Position numbers and translations under genes: made by a program. This document shows positions 8,339 through 17,021 of a stretch of DNA of 64,000 bases, one piece after another (position 1 is the first letter of the stretch; the number at the start of each line of letters is the position of its first letter). The notes under the pieces are model-generated. The model saw only the letters and a program-made list of their open reading frames with translations, did no database searches and was not told the origin of the DNA. Location: positions 1 to 64,000 of the forward strand of contig NZ_JACJVN010000028.1 of NCBI RefSeq assembly GCF_014212015.1, in the 5' to 3' direction. Source of the DNA: Cohnella lubricantis (GTDB lineage Bacteria > Bacillota > Bacilli > Paenibacillales > Paenibacillaceae).

Positions 8339-9550
8339 TCACACGGGATCAACCAGCTCGAGATCGACGCCGGCCGTCTTCGCATAATCGAAGTAGCGTT
8401 TCGCCAGCCATTTATTCAGCTGCGGCAATGTCCGCTCCAGCGCAGCATAGCGGCCTCTGCGAGACAATCGGGATGTAAGCCCCTTCTGCAGCGAAGCGTT
8501 CGCCGCGAGGTCCTGCTCGTTAATGAGCTGGATGCTGTCGTTCGCCAGCTTGTAACGCTCTTCGAAGTCGGGCAGCGAGACTGTCTCCGGCGGGTACAGC
8601 AGGCCGGAGCGGAACAGAATGCGGCCCGGGCCTTGCGGCAGAATGATGTTCCAGAACACCTGGTCCGGCATGAGGCCGAGCGTCAGCATCGGCGGAACGG
8701 CGGCGATCGTCATCTTCTGGCGCTGCTCGAGCGTCAGCGTCGAGATCGCCGGGAAGTTCGCCATCATGTCCGGAGAGAAGCCGGCATCGACATGGGTGAA
8801 GCCCGTCGGGTGCATGATTTGGCCGTCGTTCTCGTCGAAGTCGATAAAGCCGGCAAGCTGGCTTGGCGCGAAGTCGTGCGGTCCTTTGTGCAAATAATTC
8901 GTATGATAAGGCTCGAGCGACGACTCGATCATGATTTTCCAATTCCATTCGCAGCCCTCGATATCGACGAACGGCATCGCCACCAGATCGTTCACGCGGT
9001 AATTGGCCATCTCCTCGTTGAGCTTCGTCAGCGTCGGCGCCAGCGGAGGCGCATCGGGATCGAAGTGGCAGAAGATGAAGCCGTTCCAGATCTCAACCTT
9101 GAGGCTCGGCAGGCTGTGGTCATGGCGGAGAATGTCGAAAGGCTCGATGCGAATCATCTCCGGCGCGGAGATGAGCTCGCCGTCCAACCCGTAAGTCCAC
9201 CAGTGCAGCGGGCAGCGGAAGTTCTTGCAGTTGCCCGATCCTTCGGCCACGATATGGCCGCGATGCTGGCAGACGGCGGAGATGACGTGAATATTCATCT
9301 TCTTGTCGCGGGTCACGATAAGCGGATCGTCGTTGATCTGGATCGTATAATAGTCGCCGGGGTTCGGAATTTGCTCCTGACGGCCGACGCACAGCCAATT
9401 GCGGGCGAAGACCGCTTCCTTCTCGAAGTCGAAGAACGCTTGCGACGTATAGACCTCGGCCGGCATGGAACGCGCTTCCTTAGTCTCCAGCAAGGAAGGC
9501 CCGAGCTGATTCAAGATCGTTATGACTTCTTCGGTTGGTTTGTAGGCCAT
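8339..9550 (-). CDS. Rieske-type ring-hydroxylating oxygenase, alpha subunit
   Basis: A 403-aa oxygenase component. The Rieske [2Fe-2S] motif is seen as C-Q-H and C-P-L-H 16 residues apart, around residues 95-116. The mononuclear iron site shows ESSLEPYHTNYLH (two His) and a later Asp in LINEQDLAANASLQ. These enzymes need a reductase and often a ferredoxin, and no gene for either is visible in the window. RBS GGGGAGG precedes the ATG at 9550. Reaction types in the family include ring dihydroxylation, monooxygenation and oxidative N-demethylation. In a heterocycle cluster the last two are attractive but unproven. Confidence 0.85.
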   Translation of the reverse strand: MAYKPTEEVITILNQLGPSLLETKEARSMPAEVYTSQAFFDFEKEAVFARNWLCVGRQEQIPNPGDYYTIQINDDPLIVTRDKKMNIHVISAVCQHRGHIVAEGSGNCKNFRCPLHWWTYGLDGELISAPEMIRIEPFDILRHDHSLPSLKVEIWNGFIFCHFDPDAPPLAPTLTKLNEEMANYRVNDLVAMPFVDIEGCEWNWKIMIESSLEPYHTNYLHKGPHDFAPSQLAGFIDFDENDGQIMHPTGFTHVDAGFSPDMMANFPAISTLTLEQRQKMTIAAVPPMLTLGLMPDQVFWNIILPQGPGRILFRSGLLYPPETVSLPDFEERYKLANDSIQLINEQDLAANASLQKGLTSRLSRRGRYAALERTLPQLNKWLAKRYFDYAKTAGVDLELVDPV

Positions 9551-9642
9551 TGGTAGTTCCTCCCCTTGGTTGTGTTGGCGAAGCTTTGACGCTTCCGTCC
9601 TATCCCGTTCCGAAAATCTCGCTGCGGCCAGACCAAGCCCGG

Positions 9643-10980
9643 TCAGGCCGGAATGAACGGCTCGCGCAGCGCGAAGAGCTTCTCCGCCGCATCCTGCGCC
9701 TCCAGCCGGATCTGCTCCGCATCCGCCGTCAGCAGCTTGCGGTCCTTCATCAGCGGATGCCCTTCCACGAACACGTGGCTGACGTCCGAGCCCGAAGCGG
9801 CATAGACGAGATTGCTCACGGCGTTGCTATACTTGCCGCGCATTATTGGCGTCAGATGATGCTTGCGGAAGTCGACGACGATCAGATCCGCCTTCTTGCC
9901 GATCTCCAGCGACCCGATCTCCTCATCCAAGCCAAGCGCCTTCGCGCCGTCAATCGTCGCCATGCGAAGCGCCGTCTCGGCCGGAATGGCCGTCGCGTCC
10001 AGCAGCCTCGCCTTCTGCAGCAGCGGCACGAACTTCAGCTCCTCGAGCATGTCAAGGTTGTTGTTCTCCTTGACGCCATCCGTGCCGATGCCGACGTTCA
10101 CGCCGAGATCGAGCAGCTCCTTGATCGGCGCGATGCCGGAAGCGAGCTTCAGGTTGCTGACCGGGCAATGCGCGACGGACGTGCCCGTCTTGGCCAGCAG
10201 CTCCATCTCTTCCGGCTGCAGCCAGACGCAGTGAGCCAGCACTGTCTTCGGGCCAAGGATGCCGCGGTCGCAGAACAGCTCGACCGGCCATCTGCCGGTC
10301 TCCTGATGCAGCCTTGCGGCCATCTCCCGCGATTCTTCGCCATGCGTATGAATGCCGGTGCCGTACTTCTCAGCAAGCGCCGCCGCTTGACGGTACGCCC
10401 CTTCGGTGCAGTAAGTGAGATGCTCCAGCGCGAACCACACCTGAATACGGCCGCCGGCCGCGCCGCTAAATTCGCGAACGAGCCGCTCGTTCTTCTCCAG
10501 CGACTCGAAGTAGTCCATGCCCGGCTTGTCGACGACGTACGGCGCCAGCGTCGCGCGAAGGCCGAGCTGGTCCGCCGCCTCCGCGCAGCGGTGCATGAAG
10601 CGGTACATATCCATGACGCACGTCGTGCCGGACAGGATGCCTTCGGCGTAGCTCAGCCGCGCCGCCGCATAAGCGAGTTCTTCCGTGAGCGCCCGGTGCT
10701 TCGGGTCGACGTACTTCGCCAGCCATTCGAATACAGGCAGATCTTCTGCCGTACCGCGAATGAGGCCGGAGTGCAAATGCAGGTTGACAAGGCCCGGAAG
10801 CACGGCCTGCCCTGCCGCGTCGAGCCGCTCGGCGTTCGGGTATCTCTCGTTCAGCGCGGCGGCTTCGCCTAAGTCAGCGATTCGGCCGCGCTCGATGAAC
10901 ACGGCCCCGTCTTCGATGACCTCGTTCCTCTCGTTGACAGTAAGCACCGTGCCGCCCGTTACCAGCAATCCATCAGACAT
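9643..10980 (-). CDS. Amidohydrolase (TrzA/AtzA/SsnA-like)
   Basis: A 445-aa metal-dependent hydrolase. HxH is in LVNLHLHSG (H68, H70). HTHGEES, LAHCVWLQPEE, VAHCPVSNLKLASG and GIGTDGVKENNNLDM give the other metal and substrate positions. The C-terminal GSLEIGKKADLIVVD marks the composite sheet domain. AAGGAGGAC precedes ATG 10980. It is related to, but clearly distinct from, the genes at 936-2261 and 12671-14098. The Rieske gene follows after 92 bp, a slightly longer gap than elsewhere in the operon, in which I see only that gene's ribosome site. Confidence 0.85.
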   Translation of the reverse strand: MSDGLLVTGGTVLTVNERNEVIEDGAVFIERGRIADLGEAAALNERYPNAERLDAAGQAVLPGLVNLHLHSGLIRGTAEDLPVFEWLAKYVDPKHRALTEELAYAAARLSYAEGILSGTTCVMDMYRFMHRCAEAADQLGLRATLAPYVVDKPGMDYFESLEKNERLVREFSGAAGGRIQVWFALEHLTYCTEGAYRQAAALAEKYGTGIHTHGEESREMAARLHQETGRWPVELFCDRGILGPKTVLAHCVWLQPEEMELLAKTGTSVAHCPVSNLKLASGIAPIKELLDLGVNVGIGTDGVKENNNLDMLEELKFVPLLQKARLLDATAIPAETALRMATIDGAKALGLDEEIGSLEIGKKADLIVVDFRKHHLTPIMRGKYSNAVSNLVYAASGSDVSHVFVEGHPLMKDRKLLTADAEQIRLEAQDAAEKLFALREPFIPA

Positions 10981-10998
10981 CGCGATCCGTCCTCCTTC

Positions 10999-11733
10999 TT
11001 AATGAACCGTATAGCCGCCGTCCGCCATCATCGCGCTGCCCGTTACGAACGACGCCGCCGGACTGCTGAGGAACAGGATGCATTCGGCGATCTCTTCCGG
11101 ATGGCCGAGCCTGCCCATCGGGTGCATGCCGATCAGATCGCCCAGCGTCCCCTGCGGCCCTCGCCCTCCTTCGAACTGCCTGCGAAGCAGCGGCGTATCG
11201 ATCGCGCCCGGGCAGACGCAGTTGACGCGCACGCAATCCTTCGCCGTCTCCAGCGCCAGGCTGCGGGTGAAGTTCACGACGGCTGCCTTGGAAGCGGTAT
11301 AGGCGGTGAACAGCGAAGAGCCGACGAACGCCAGCTGAGAAGCGGTGTTGACGATGTTGCCGCGGGATGCCTTCAGGCGAGGCAACGCCGCTTGGCAGCA
11401 GAGGAACACGCTTTTCACATTGACGTCCATCACTCGGTCCCAGCCCGCTTCCGTTGAATCCTCCAGCGAAGCGACGTATTCGACGCCGGCGTTGTTCACC
11501 AGCACGTCGAGCGTGTCCCACAGCTCCCACAGCCGGCTGAACGCCGCTTGAACCTGCTCGGATTCGGTCAGGTCGACGGGAATCTCGATCCGCTTGTCCG
11601 CCAGCCGTTCTTCCTTGAACGAGATGTCGAAGACTGCCACCTCCGCCCCTGCCCTACGGTACGCTTCGGCCGCCGCCGCTCCGATGCCGGAGCCGCCGCC
11701 GGTAATGAGCACTCTCTTGCCTTCGAAATTCAT
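10999..11733 (-). CDS. Short-chain dehydrogenase/reductase
   Basis: A 244-aa classical SDR. The cofactor loop TGGGSGIG is at residues 11-18, followed by LVNNAG. The catalytic Tyr-x3-Lys is in AYTASKAAV and the substrate-side motif CVCPGAIDTPL follows. It is likely NAD(P)-dependent oxidation or reduction of a hydroxyl/keto intermediate of the pathway. ATG 11733 follows GAGGGGAGC, which overlaps the stop of the Ntn hydrolase gene (gap 4 bp), so the two are translationally coupled. The substrate is unknown. Confidence 0.85.
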   Translation of the reverse strand: MNFEGKRVLITGGGSGIGAAAAEAYRRAGAEVAVFDISFKEERLADKRIEIPVDLTESEQVQAAFSRLWELWDTLDVLVNNAGVEYVASLEDSTEAGWDRVMDVNVKSVFLCCQAALPRLKASRGNIVNTASQLAFVGSSLFTAYTASKAAVVNFTRSLALETAKDCVRVNCVCPGAIDTPLLRRQFEGGRGPQGTLGDLIGMHPMGRLGHPEEIAECILFLSSPAASFVTGSAMMADGGYTVH

Positions 11734-11737
11734 GCCG

Positions 11738-12655
11738 TCAGCTCCCCTCTTCGTCTGCGAATCGCAACTTATGCCATGTCGAGCGGCAGGGCGGCCCGCT
11801 CGTGTAGGCCATCTCTCCCGCGCTGACGTTCCAGAGCAGCCCGCTCACCGTGTCGTGCGGCACCGCAGCGTTCGAGCGGCCGTACGGAACGCCATGCGCG
11901 CAGATGCTGCCCAGCTCCTCGCCGCCATCGGACGGACCGTGCGAAGCGAGCAGCCGCCGGAGCGCCTCCAGCGCTTGTTCCTCCGGCATCGGCCGCCCCG
12001 CCAGTCCGGCAAGCGCCTCTTCCGCTGTTCGCAGCCGGAGCTCCCGGTCGCGCACGATCTCTTCCCGCTGGCTGCGCTGCTCGGCCGGGAACAGCCCGAA
12101 CGACTGATTGCTTCTCGCCGCCCAGCCCGCCTGCGAAGCGTCCTGCCACGCCATCTCGCCAAAGGCATGCTCGAATGCGTACAGCCGGCCTTCGCGATCC
12201 GCCAGCAGGTGACTGCCTCCTGTCGTCGGCCCGTCCTCCGCCCGGTAACGTTCCGCCAGAAGGGCGAGTGCATCAGCCGCACTGTCGCAGCGGGCCAGCG
12301 CTTCCGCCTGCGTCTTCCCGCGGATGTCGCCGTGCCAATAGCCGTCCGGCTCCTTCGCCTGTTCCGGCGCTTCGAAGCCGAAGAAGGAGCTGATGACGAG
12401 CAGCCCTCGCTCGTTTAATCCGGCGTTGACGCCGGTCTGCGGCAGCAGCCCGAACGCAAGCGAAGCGTAGCCGCCGCTGCCGGCGACTGCTCCTCCCCGG
12501 CTTTGTACGCCGCTTTCGCCGACGCCGCCGCCGCCGACGCTCGTTCCCGTCCGGCCGTGCCAATAGCCGACCGGCGGGTTATCCGCATTCTTGAAGCCGA
12601 AGATGCGAAGCTCCCCCTCCAGATTCCGGCAGGCGACGATCCCGATCGTACACAT
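11738..12655 (-). CDS. N-terminal-cysteine Ntn hydrolase (C45/C59-like amidase)
   Basis: A 305-aa protein starting MCTIG. Removing Met would expose a nucleophilic Cys, as in acyl-CoA:6-APA acyltransferase-like and conjugated-bile-acid-hydrolase-like families. GFKNADNP and the conserved AGLNERGL region support the Ntn fold. The family cleaves linear amide C-N bonds. Beside several amidohydrolases it may act on an amide opened from a ring. RBS AGAGGGAGG before ATG 12655. It also contains an Ala/Gly-rich loop (GGGGVGESG) near residue 45. Confidence 0.7.
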   Translation of the reverse strand: MCTIGIVACRNLEGELRIFGFKNADNPPVGYWHGRTGTSVGGGGVGESGVQSRGGAVAGSGGYASLAFGLLPQTGVNAGLNERGLLVISSFFGFEAPEQAKEPDGYWHGDIRGKTQAEALARCDSAADALALLAERYRAEDGPTTGGSHLLADREGRLYAFEHAFGEMAWQDASQAGWAARSNQSFGLFPAEQRSQREEIVRDRELRLRTAEEALAGLAGRPMPEEQALEALRRLLASHGPSDGGEELGSICAHGVPYGRSNAAVPHDTVSGLLWNVSAGEMAYTSGPPCRSTWHKLRFADEEGS

Positions 12656-12670
12656 CGCAGCGCCTCCCTC

Positions 12671-14098
12671 TTAGAAATTCGGATACCGCCGATCGCTCCG
12701 CATGCGGCTGTAGTCAATCTTCGTGCGCAGCGAAGCTTCGTTCACCAGCCGGTTCGAGGCCGCTTGGCCCGCGATCGCCAGCTTCTCCTCGTCGACGTTC
12801 ACGAGCCTGCCGTCTTTGACGACCACCTTGCCGCCGACGATTGTCATGTCGACGGTTTGGGTCAAGCCTGTCAGCACCGGCAGCGCCATATCGTCGTGCA
12901 GCGCCCCCGCGAAGCCAAGCTGGCGCGTGTCGATCAGGAACAGATCGGCGGCTTTCCCAACCTCGAGCGAACCGATGTCGTCCTCCCAGCCGAGCACGCG
13001 AGCGGAACCGCGCGTAGCGATACTCAGGCAATCGGCCGCGCCGATCGCCGTCGTGCCGTGCGTCAGATTGTGCAGCAGATGAGCGACGCGGACCTCCATC
13101 AGCATGTTCGAACCGTCGTTCGACGCGGAGCCGTCAACGCCCATGCCGACTTTGACGCCGGCCTCCAGCATCTTGACCAGCGGCATAACGCCGGAACCCA
13201 TCTTCATATTGCTCGTCGGGCAGTGCGCGACGCCGCAGCTGTGCGTGTGCAGATGCTTGATCTCATGGTCGTCGAAGTAGATGCCGTGCGCGTACCAGAC
13301 GTCGTCCCCGACCCAGCCGGTGCTCTCCATGAATTCAAGCGGGCGCATGCCGAGCTTCTCCAAGCAGAAGGCGTCCTCGTCCTTCGTCTCGGCGAGGTGC
13401 GTATGCATCCGGACGCCGTAGCTGCGGGCCAGATCGGCGGATTCGCGCAGCAGATCCGCCGTGATCGAGAACGGGGAGCAAGGCGCGACGCCGACGCGCA
13501 GCATCGAGAACCTGCGCGGATCGTGATAGGTCTCGATCAATCGCCTTGAATCGCGCAGAATGGTCTCTTCGTCCTGGCACACTTCGTCCGGCGGCAGGCC
13601 GCCCTTCGAGCGTCCAAGGCTCATCGAGCCGCGCGTCGGGAAGAAGCGGATGCCGAGCTCCGCCGCGGCCCGGATCTCCTCGTCGATCATCTCGCCGGAT
13701 ACGCCGTTCGGGAAGCAGTAGAAGTGATCGGCCGCCGTCGTGCAGCCGGTCTTCAGCAGCTCGCCCAATCCCACCATCGCGCTGACGTAGATGTCCTCCG
13801 GCCGCAGATGCCGCCAAATCTCGTACAGGGTGATGAGCCAATCGAACAGCTCGGTCTTCTGCGCGAACGGAATATTCCGCGTCAAATTCTGATAGAGATG
13901 ATGATGCGTATTGATCAGGCCCGGATAGACGATCTTGTGGCGGGCGTCGATGACCGTATCCGCCGTCTCATAGGGCAGGTCGTACCCAATTGCGACGATC
14001 TCCTGGCCGACCGCGTATAAGCTGCCTCCCGGATACTGCCGGCGCTCGCCGTCCATCGTGATGATATTTCTCGCATTCCGGATTAACAACGTCCCCAT
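12671..14098 (-). CDS. 8-oxoguanine deaminase / hydroxyatrazine-hydrolase-like amidohydrolase
   Basis: A 475-aa enzyme with NTHHHLYQNLTR (HxH at 65 and 67), RGSMSLGRSKGGLPP, VAPCSPFSI, HTHLAETKDED, WYAHGIYFDD, VAHCPTSNMKMGSG and GVDGSASND. This combination is characteristic of the 8-oxoguanine deaminase / isocytosine deaminase branch (PRK08203 type). The reaction would replace a ring amino group by oxygen and release ammonia. It is the second gene of the operon, and the ATG at 14098 has GAGGAGGAG upstream. Together with the PucR regulator and XdhC it points to purine- or pyrimidine-like substrates. Confidence 0.85.
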   Translation of the reverse strand: MGTLLIRNARNIITMDGERRQYPGGSLYAVGQEIVAIGYDLPYETADTVIDARHKIVYPGLINTHHHLYQNLTRNIPFAQKTELFDWLITLYEIWRHLRPEDIYVSAMVGLGELLKTGCTTAADHFYCFPNGVSGEMIDEEIRAAAELGIRFFPTRGSMSLGRSKGGLPPDEVCQDEETILRDSRRLIETYHDPRRFSMLRVGVAPCSPFSITADLLRESADLARSYGVRMHTHLAETKDEDAFCLEKLGMRPLEFMESTGWVGDDVWYAHGIYFDDHEIKHLHTHSCGVAHCPTSNMKMGSGVMPLVKMLEAGVKVGMGVDGSASNDGSNMLMEVRVAHLLHNLTHGTTAIGAADCLSIATRGSARVLGWEDDIGSLEVGKAADLFLIDTRQLGFAGALHDDMALPVLTGLTQTVDMTIVGGKVVVKDGRLVNVDEEKLAIAGQAASNRLVNEASLRTKIDYSRMRSDRRYPNF

Positions 14099-14141
14099 GC
14101 TGTTCTCCTCCTCTTATCCGTCTACCCTCTGACGTGCCGCT

Positions 14142-14690
14142 TCACGAGCTTCTCATGAACACCCCGCCGACGACCAGCGCCAGAAGGATGCCCCACACCG
14201 CGTTCACCTGATAGAACTGAACCATGATGAAGAAGACAGCGGCCAGCAGCAGCGGCAGGAACGGAAGCGGACCGGCCATCGGTTGGAAAGCGTATTTGAC
14301 GAAGTCCCATGCCAGCATCGCCAGCATGACGAAGATGACCGGCTGCACGCCTCGGATCATCCCTTTGATGACCGGATTGCCGGACAGCTTCATCATGACG
14401 CCAGCAAGCGCGATCATCACGAGCGCCGTAGGCAGGACAACCGCGACCAGGGCGACAGCCGCTCCGGCCCAACCCGCCACCTTAAAGCCGATGTAGGCGG
14501 CCAGCTTCGTCGCGATCGGCCCCGGGAACGCGTTGCCGAAGGCGAGCGCGCGGCCGAAGTCTTCCGAATCAAGCCATTGATACCGGCTGACGACCTGATG
14601 CTCATAGAGCGGGATAATGGCAGGGCCGCCTCCATATCCGAGCAAGGTGGCGATGCCGAATGCTTTGAACAGATTCCACAATGTCAGCAT
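14142..14690 (-). CDS. Single-domain chromate-transporter-family (CHR) membrane protein
   Basis: A 182-aa membrane protein with the CHR motif FGGGPAI-like segment (LGYGGGPAIIPLYE) and the AFGNAFPGPIATKLAAYIG block, then four to five hydrophobic helices. Short CHR proteins usually occur as adjacent pairs that form a heterodimer; no partner is present here. ATG 14690 was chosen because the homology begins there. The open frame extends to 14864 with a basic, unconserved stretch. As the first gene of the catabolic operon it may import an anionic substrate rather than export chromate (inference). Confidence 0.75.
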   Translation of the reverse strand: MLTLWNLFKAFGIATLLGYGGGPAIIPLYEHQVVSRYQWLDSEDFGRALAFGNAFPGPIATKLAAYIGFKVAGWAGAAVALVAVVLPTALVMIALAGVMMKLSGNPVIKGMIRGVQPVIFVMLAMLAWDFVKYAFQPMAGPLPFLPLLLAAVFFIMVQFYQVNAVWGILLALVVGGVFMRSS

Positions 14691-14775
14691 TCCGTCTGTG
14701 ATCCCGCCTTTCCCGTAATCTTGAGCCTTATTGTAGGAGCTTCGATGGATGCGGTTCAATGCTGGAAATGATTTT

Positions 14776-14794
14776 TTGTTAGTATTTATAACAT
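14776..14794. promoter_or_regulatory. Palindrome-like operator candidate ahead of the catabolic operon
   Basis: Plus strand TTGTTAG-TATTT-ATAACAT. The right arm is identical to that at 3961-3979, the left arm matches 5 of 7, and the 5-bp spacing is the same. It lies 86 bp upstream of the CHR gene in AT-rich DNA. A shared PucR-type operator is inferred. Confidence 0.42.
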
Positions 14795-14874
14795 ACATTT
14801 GGGTTTTTGGGTGCCGCGCACGAGTTCTCTGTTTATATTTGTAAGTTAATATGACATTGAACAAACGAAGAGAA

Positions 14875-14911
14875 GCCTCCCTCGCACGCCGTGACCAGCG
14901 GTGAAGGAGGC
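14875..14911 (-). terminator. Possible terminator after the DHA2 exporter gene
   Basis: GCCTCC (14875-14880) pairs with GGAGGC (14906-14911), with further inner pairs. On the minus strand the hairpin is followed by TTCTCTTCGTTTGTT, only moderately T-rich. It sits about 100 bp beyond the exporter stop. Confidence 0.4.
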
Positions 14912-15012
14912 TGTCTTCGATAGGTTATCGAAACGCCAAGAGTAATCGAAAGCTGTAGTAAGCTATGGGGTGCCAGGAACTGCCGCTTCAACTTAATGAA
15001 GCTGCGCTTACC

Positions 15013-16536
15013 TTACGCTTCCGCAGAAGCCTGAGCGCTTGCTTGCGAGTTGCCTTGCGTCTCGACATCAGCCTTGAAGTCCTTCTGAGGCTTCGTCTTC
15101 TTGATGAAGAAGGCAAGCACGAGCGCGGCAATCGTCAGCCAGAACGCATACAGGAACGCGTGGTTGATGCCGCTAACCGTCGCTTCGTTGGTGATCTTGA
15201 TCATTTGATCGGCGTTAGCCGGATCCTTCGGATCGATCTGGGCAGATACAACCATCTCCGTCACGAGCTCTTTGGTCTTGTTGGACATGACCGTTACGAG
15301 CCATGCGGTGCCGAGTGCGCCGCCGACCGTACGCAGCGTCTGCGACATCGCCGAGCCGTGCGGATTAAGCCGCTGCGGCAGCTGGTTGAGGCCGGCCGTC
15401 TGGATCGGCATCATCAGCATGGACATGCCGAACATGCGAAGCGTGTAAATGATAACCATATGCGTATAAGTCGTATCGACCGTCAACTGGCCGAATTCCC
15501 AAGTCGTCGCGGCGGTGATGACGAGACCGACGACCGCCAGCCAGCGCGCGCCGATCTTGTCGAAGATCGCGCCGGTTACCGGCGACATGATGCCCATCAG
15601 AATCGCGCCAGGCAGCAGAGCCAGGCCGGACTTGATCGGCGACAGGCCGAGAATGTTCTGCATGTAGACCGGAACGAGAATCATGCCGGCATACATCGCC
15701 ATCGTGATCAGGATGTTAACGACCGTCGTGAGCGAATACATATCGTATTTGAACACGCGGAATTCGAGCAGCGGTTCTTGCTTGTTGAGCAATTCCTTCA
15801 TGACGAAGAGAATAAGCGCTACAGCGCCGACAATCAGGCTGACGTACACTTCAGTGCTGTTCCAGCCGTTGTTGCCCGCTTCGCTGAAGCCGTACAGCAA
15901 GCCGCCGAAGCCAAGCGTGGACAGAATAACGCCGAGCGAATTCAGCTTCGGCTTCGCGGTCTCCGAGACGTTCTTCATGAAGATCATGCCGAAGACGAGC
16001 GCCAGAAGCGCGAATGGAGCAATGATATAGAACAGAACGTGCCACGAATGATGCTCGACGATCCAGCCGGACAACGTCGGGCCGACTGCTGGCGCGAAGA
16101 TCATGGCGACGCCCATCATGCCCATCGCCTTGCCCCGTTCCTCAACTTTGAAGATCGTCAGAACAACGATCGACATGAGCGGCATCATGATGCCAGCGCC
16201 GGCCGCCTGAATGATCCGGCCGACCATCAGAACTGTGAAGCTCTCCGCGAAGGCGCAGAACACCGTGCCGATTAAGAACAGCAGCATTGCCGTTATGAAT
16301 AATTGCCTTGTCGTGAACCGGCGTACCAGATACGCGCTTAGCGGAATCAGTACCCCGTTGACCAGCATGAAGCCGGTCGTCAGCCATTGGGCCGTGTTCG
16401 TCGTAATACCTAAGTCGTCCATGATGCTTGGCAATGCGACGTTGAGGAGCGTCTGGTTCAAGATTGTAACGAACGCACCGATAATAATGGCCGCCATGAT
16501 GGGGCCTCTCTTTAAGTTTGCTAAAGCCTGGCTCAT
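15013..16536 (-). CDS. DHA2-family (EmrB/QacA, 14-TM) multidrug exporter
   Basis: A 507-aa major facilitator. The N-terminal helix has FVTILNQTLLNVALPSI, typical of the DHA2 family. Motif A-like VRRFTTRQ and antiporter motif C (FAPAVGPTLSGW) are visible, and about 14 hydrophobic helices run to residue 485 before an Ala/Ser/Gln-rich polar tail. It exports drugs by proton antiport in this family (LmrB/MdtP relatives). It starts 3 bp after the marR-type gene, so both form a regulator-pump operon that the MarR palindrome at 17022-17041 would control. Confidence 0.9.
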   Translation of the reverse strand: MSQALANLKRGPIMAAIIIGAFVTILNQTLLNVALPSIMDDLGITTNTAQWLTTGFMLVNGVLIPLSAYLVRRFTTRQLFITAMLLFLIGTVFCAFAESFTVLMVGRIIQAAGAGIMMPLMSIVVLTIFKVEERGKAMGMMGVAMIFAPAVGPTLSGWIVEHHSWHVLFYIIAPFALLALVFGMIFMKNVSETAKPKLNSLGVILSTLGFGGLLYGFSEAGNNGWNSTEVYVSLIVGAVALILFVMKELLNKQEPLLEFRVFKYDMYSLTTVVNILITMAMYAGMILVPVYMQNILGLSPIKSGLALLPGAILMGIMSPVTGAIFDKIGARWLAVVGLVITAATTWEFGQLTVDTTYTHMVIIYTLRMFGMSMLMMPIQTAGLNQLPQRLNPHGSAMSQTLRTVGGALGTAWLVTVMSNKTKELVTEMVVSAQIDPKDPANADQMIKITNEATVSGINHAFLYAFWLTIAALVLAFFIKKTKPQKDFKADVETQGNSQASAQASAEA

Positions 16537-16539
16537 TCC

Positions 16540-16980
16540 TTACCCTCTCTCCACTTCTAATAATTTCTGTACGATAAGTTGATGAATGCGAATCATCTCG
16601 CTTACATCCTCTTCCTTCAAATCCAGCAGCGGCGCAATCCGATCCATGGAGGTATCGCTCGCCCTTCTGAGCAGCTCCTCTCCTTTCTCCGTCAGCATTA
16701 AAGTAATGGAGCGCCGGTCGGTCTCTAACCGTTCCCGCTTGATTGTTCCCAACTTCACCAGCCTGTCAACGATGCCGCTTGCCGCGCTGCTGCCGATATG
16801 AATAGATTCTGCAAGCTGAGATAACCGAACGCGCGGCTTCTCATGCAGCGTCTTCAACACAAAATACTGGATCGGCGTCAGTCCAAGAACTTCCGCTTCC
16901 TTCCAGATGGCATGGTGAAATGTTTGGTTGACCTCGCGAAACGACCTGAAAATCCGGGTGACTTGCTCTCTGTCCGCCAT
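16540..16980 (-). CDS. MarR-family transcriptional regulator
   Basis: A 146-aa winged-helix repressor. The recognition segment is RLSQLAESIHIGSSAASGIV, followed by the wing with RERLETDRRSITLMLTEKG (the D-R-S/R MarR signature). First gene of a two-gene operon with the DHA2 exporter. It probably represses its own promoter through the 20-bp palindrome 42 bp upstream and is released by a drug-like ligand (inference from family behaviour). Confidence 0.9.
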   Translation of the reverse strand: MADREQVTRIFRSFREVNQTFHHAIWKEAEVLGLTPIQYFVLKTLHEKPRVRLSQLAESIHIGSSAASGIVDRLVKLGTIKRERLETDRRSITLMLTEKGEELLRRASDTSMDRIAPLLDLKEEDVSEMIRIHQLIVQKLLEVERG

Positions 16981-17021
16981 TCGCGGCCTCCATCCTTAAC
17001 TACTCGAAAGGTTACATGCAA

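Noticed and set aside
8330-10872. Plus-strand open frames of 408 and 445 codons opposite the Rieske and amidohydrolase genes
   Set aside because: Composition-driven antisense frames of GC-rich genes; the minus-strand proteins carry full catalytic motifs.
14691-14864. 58-codon N-terminal extension of the CHR transporter
   Set aside because: Basic, AT-rich and unlike the family; it covers the operator-like palindrome. Homology begins at 14690.
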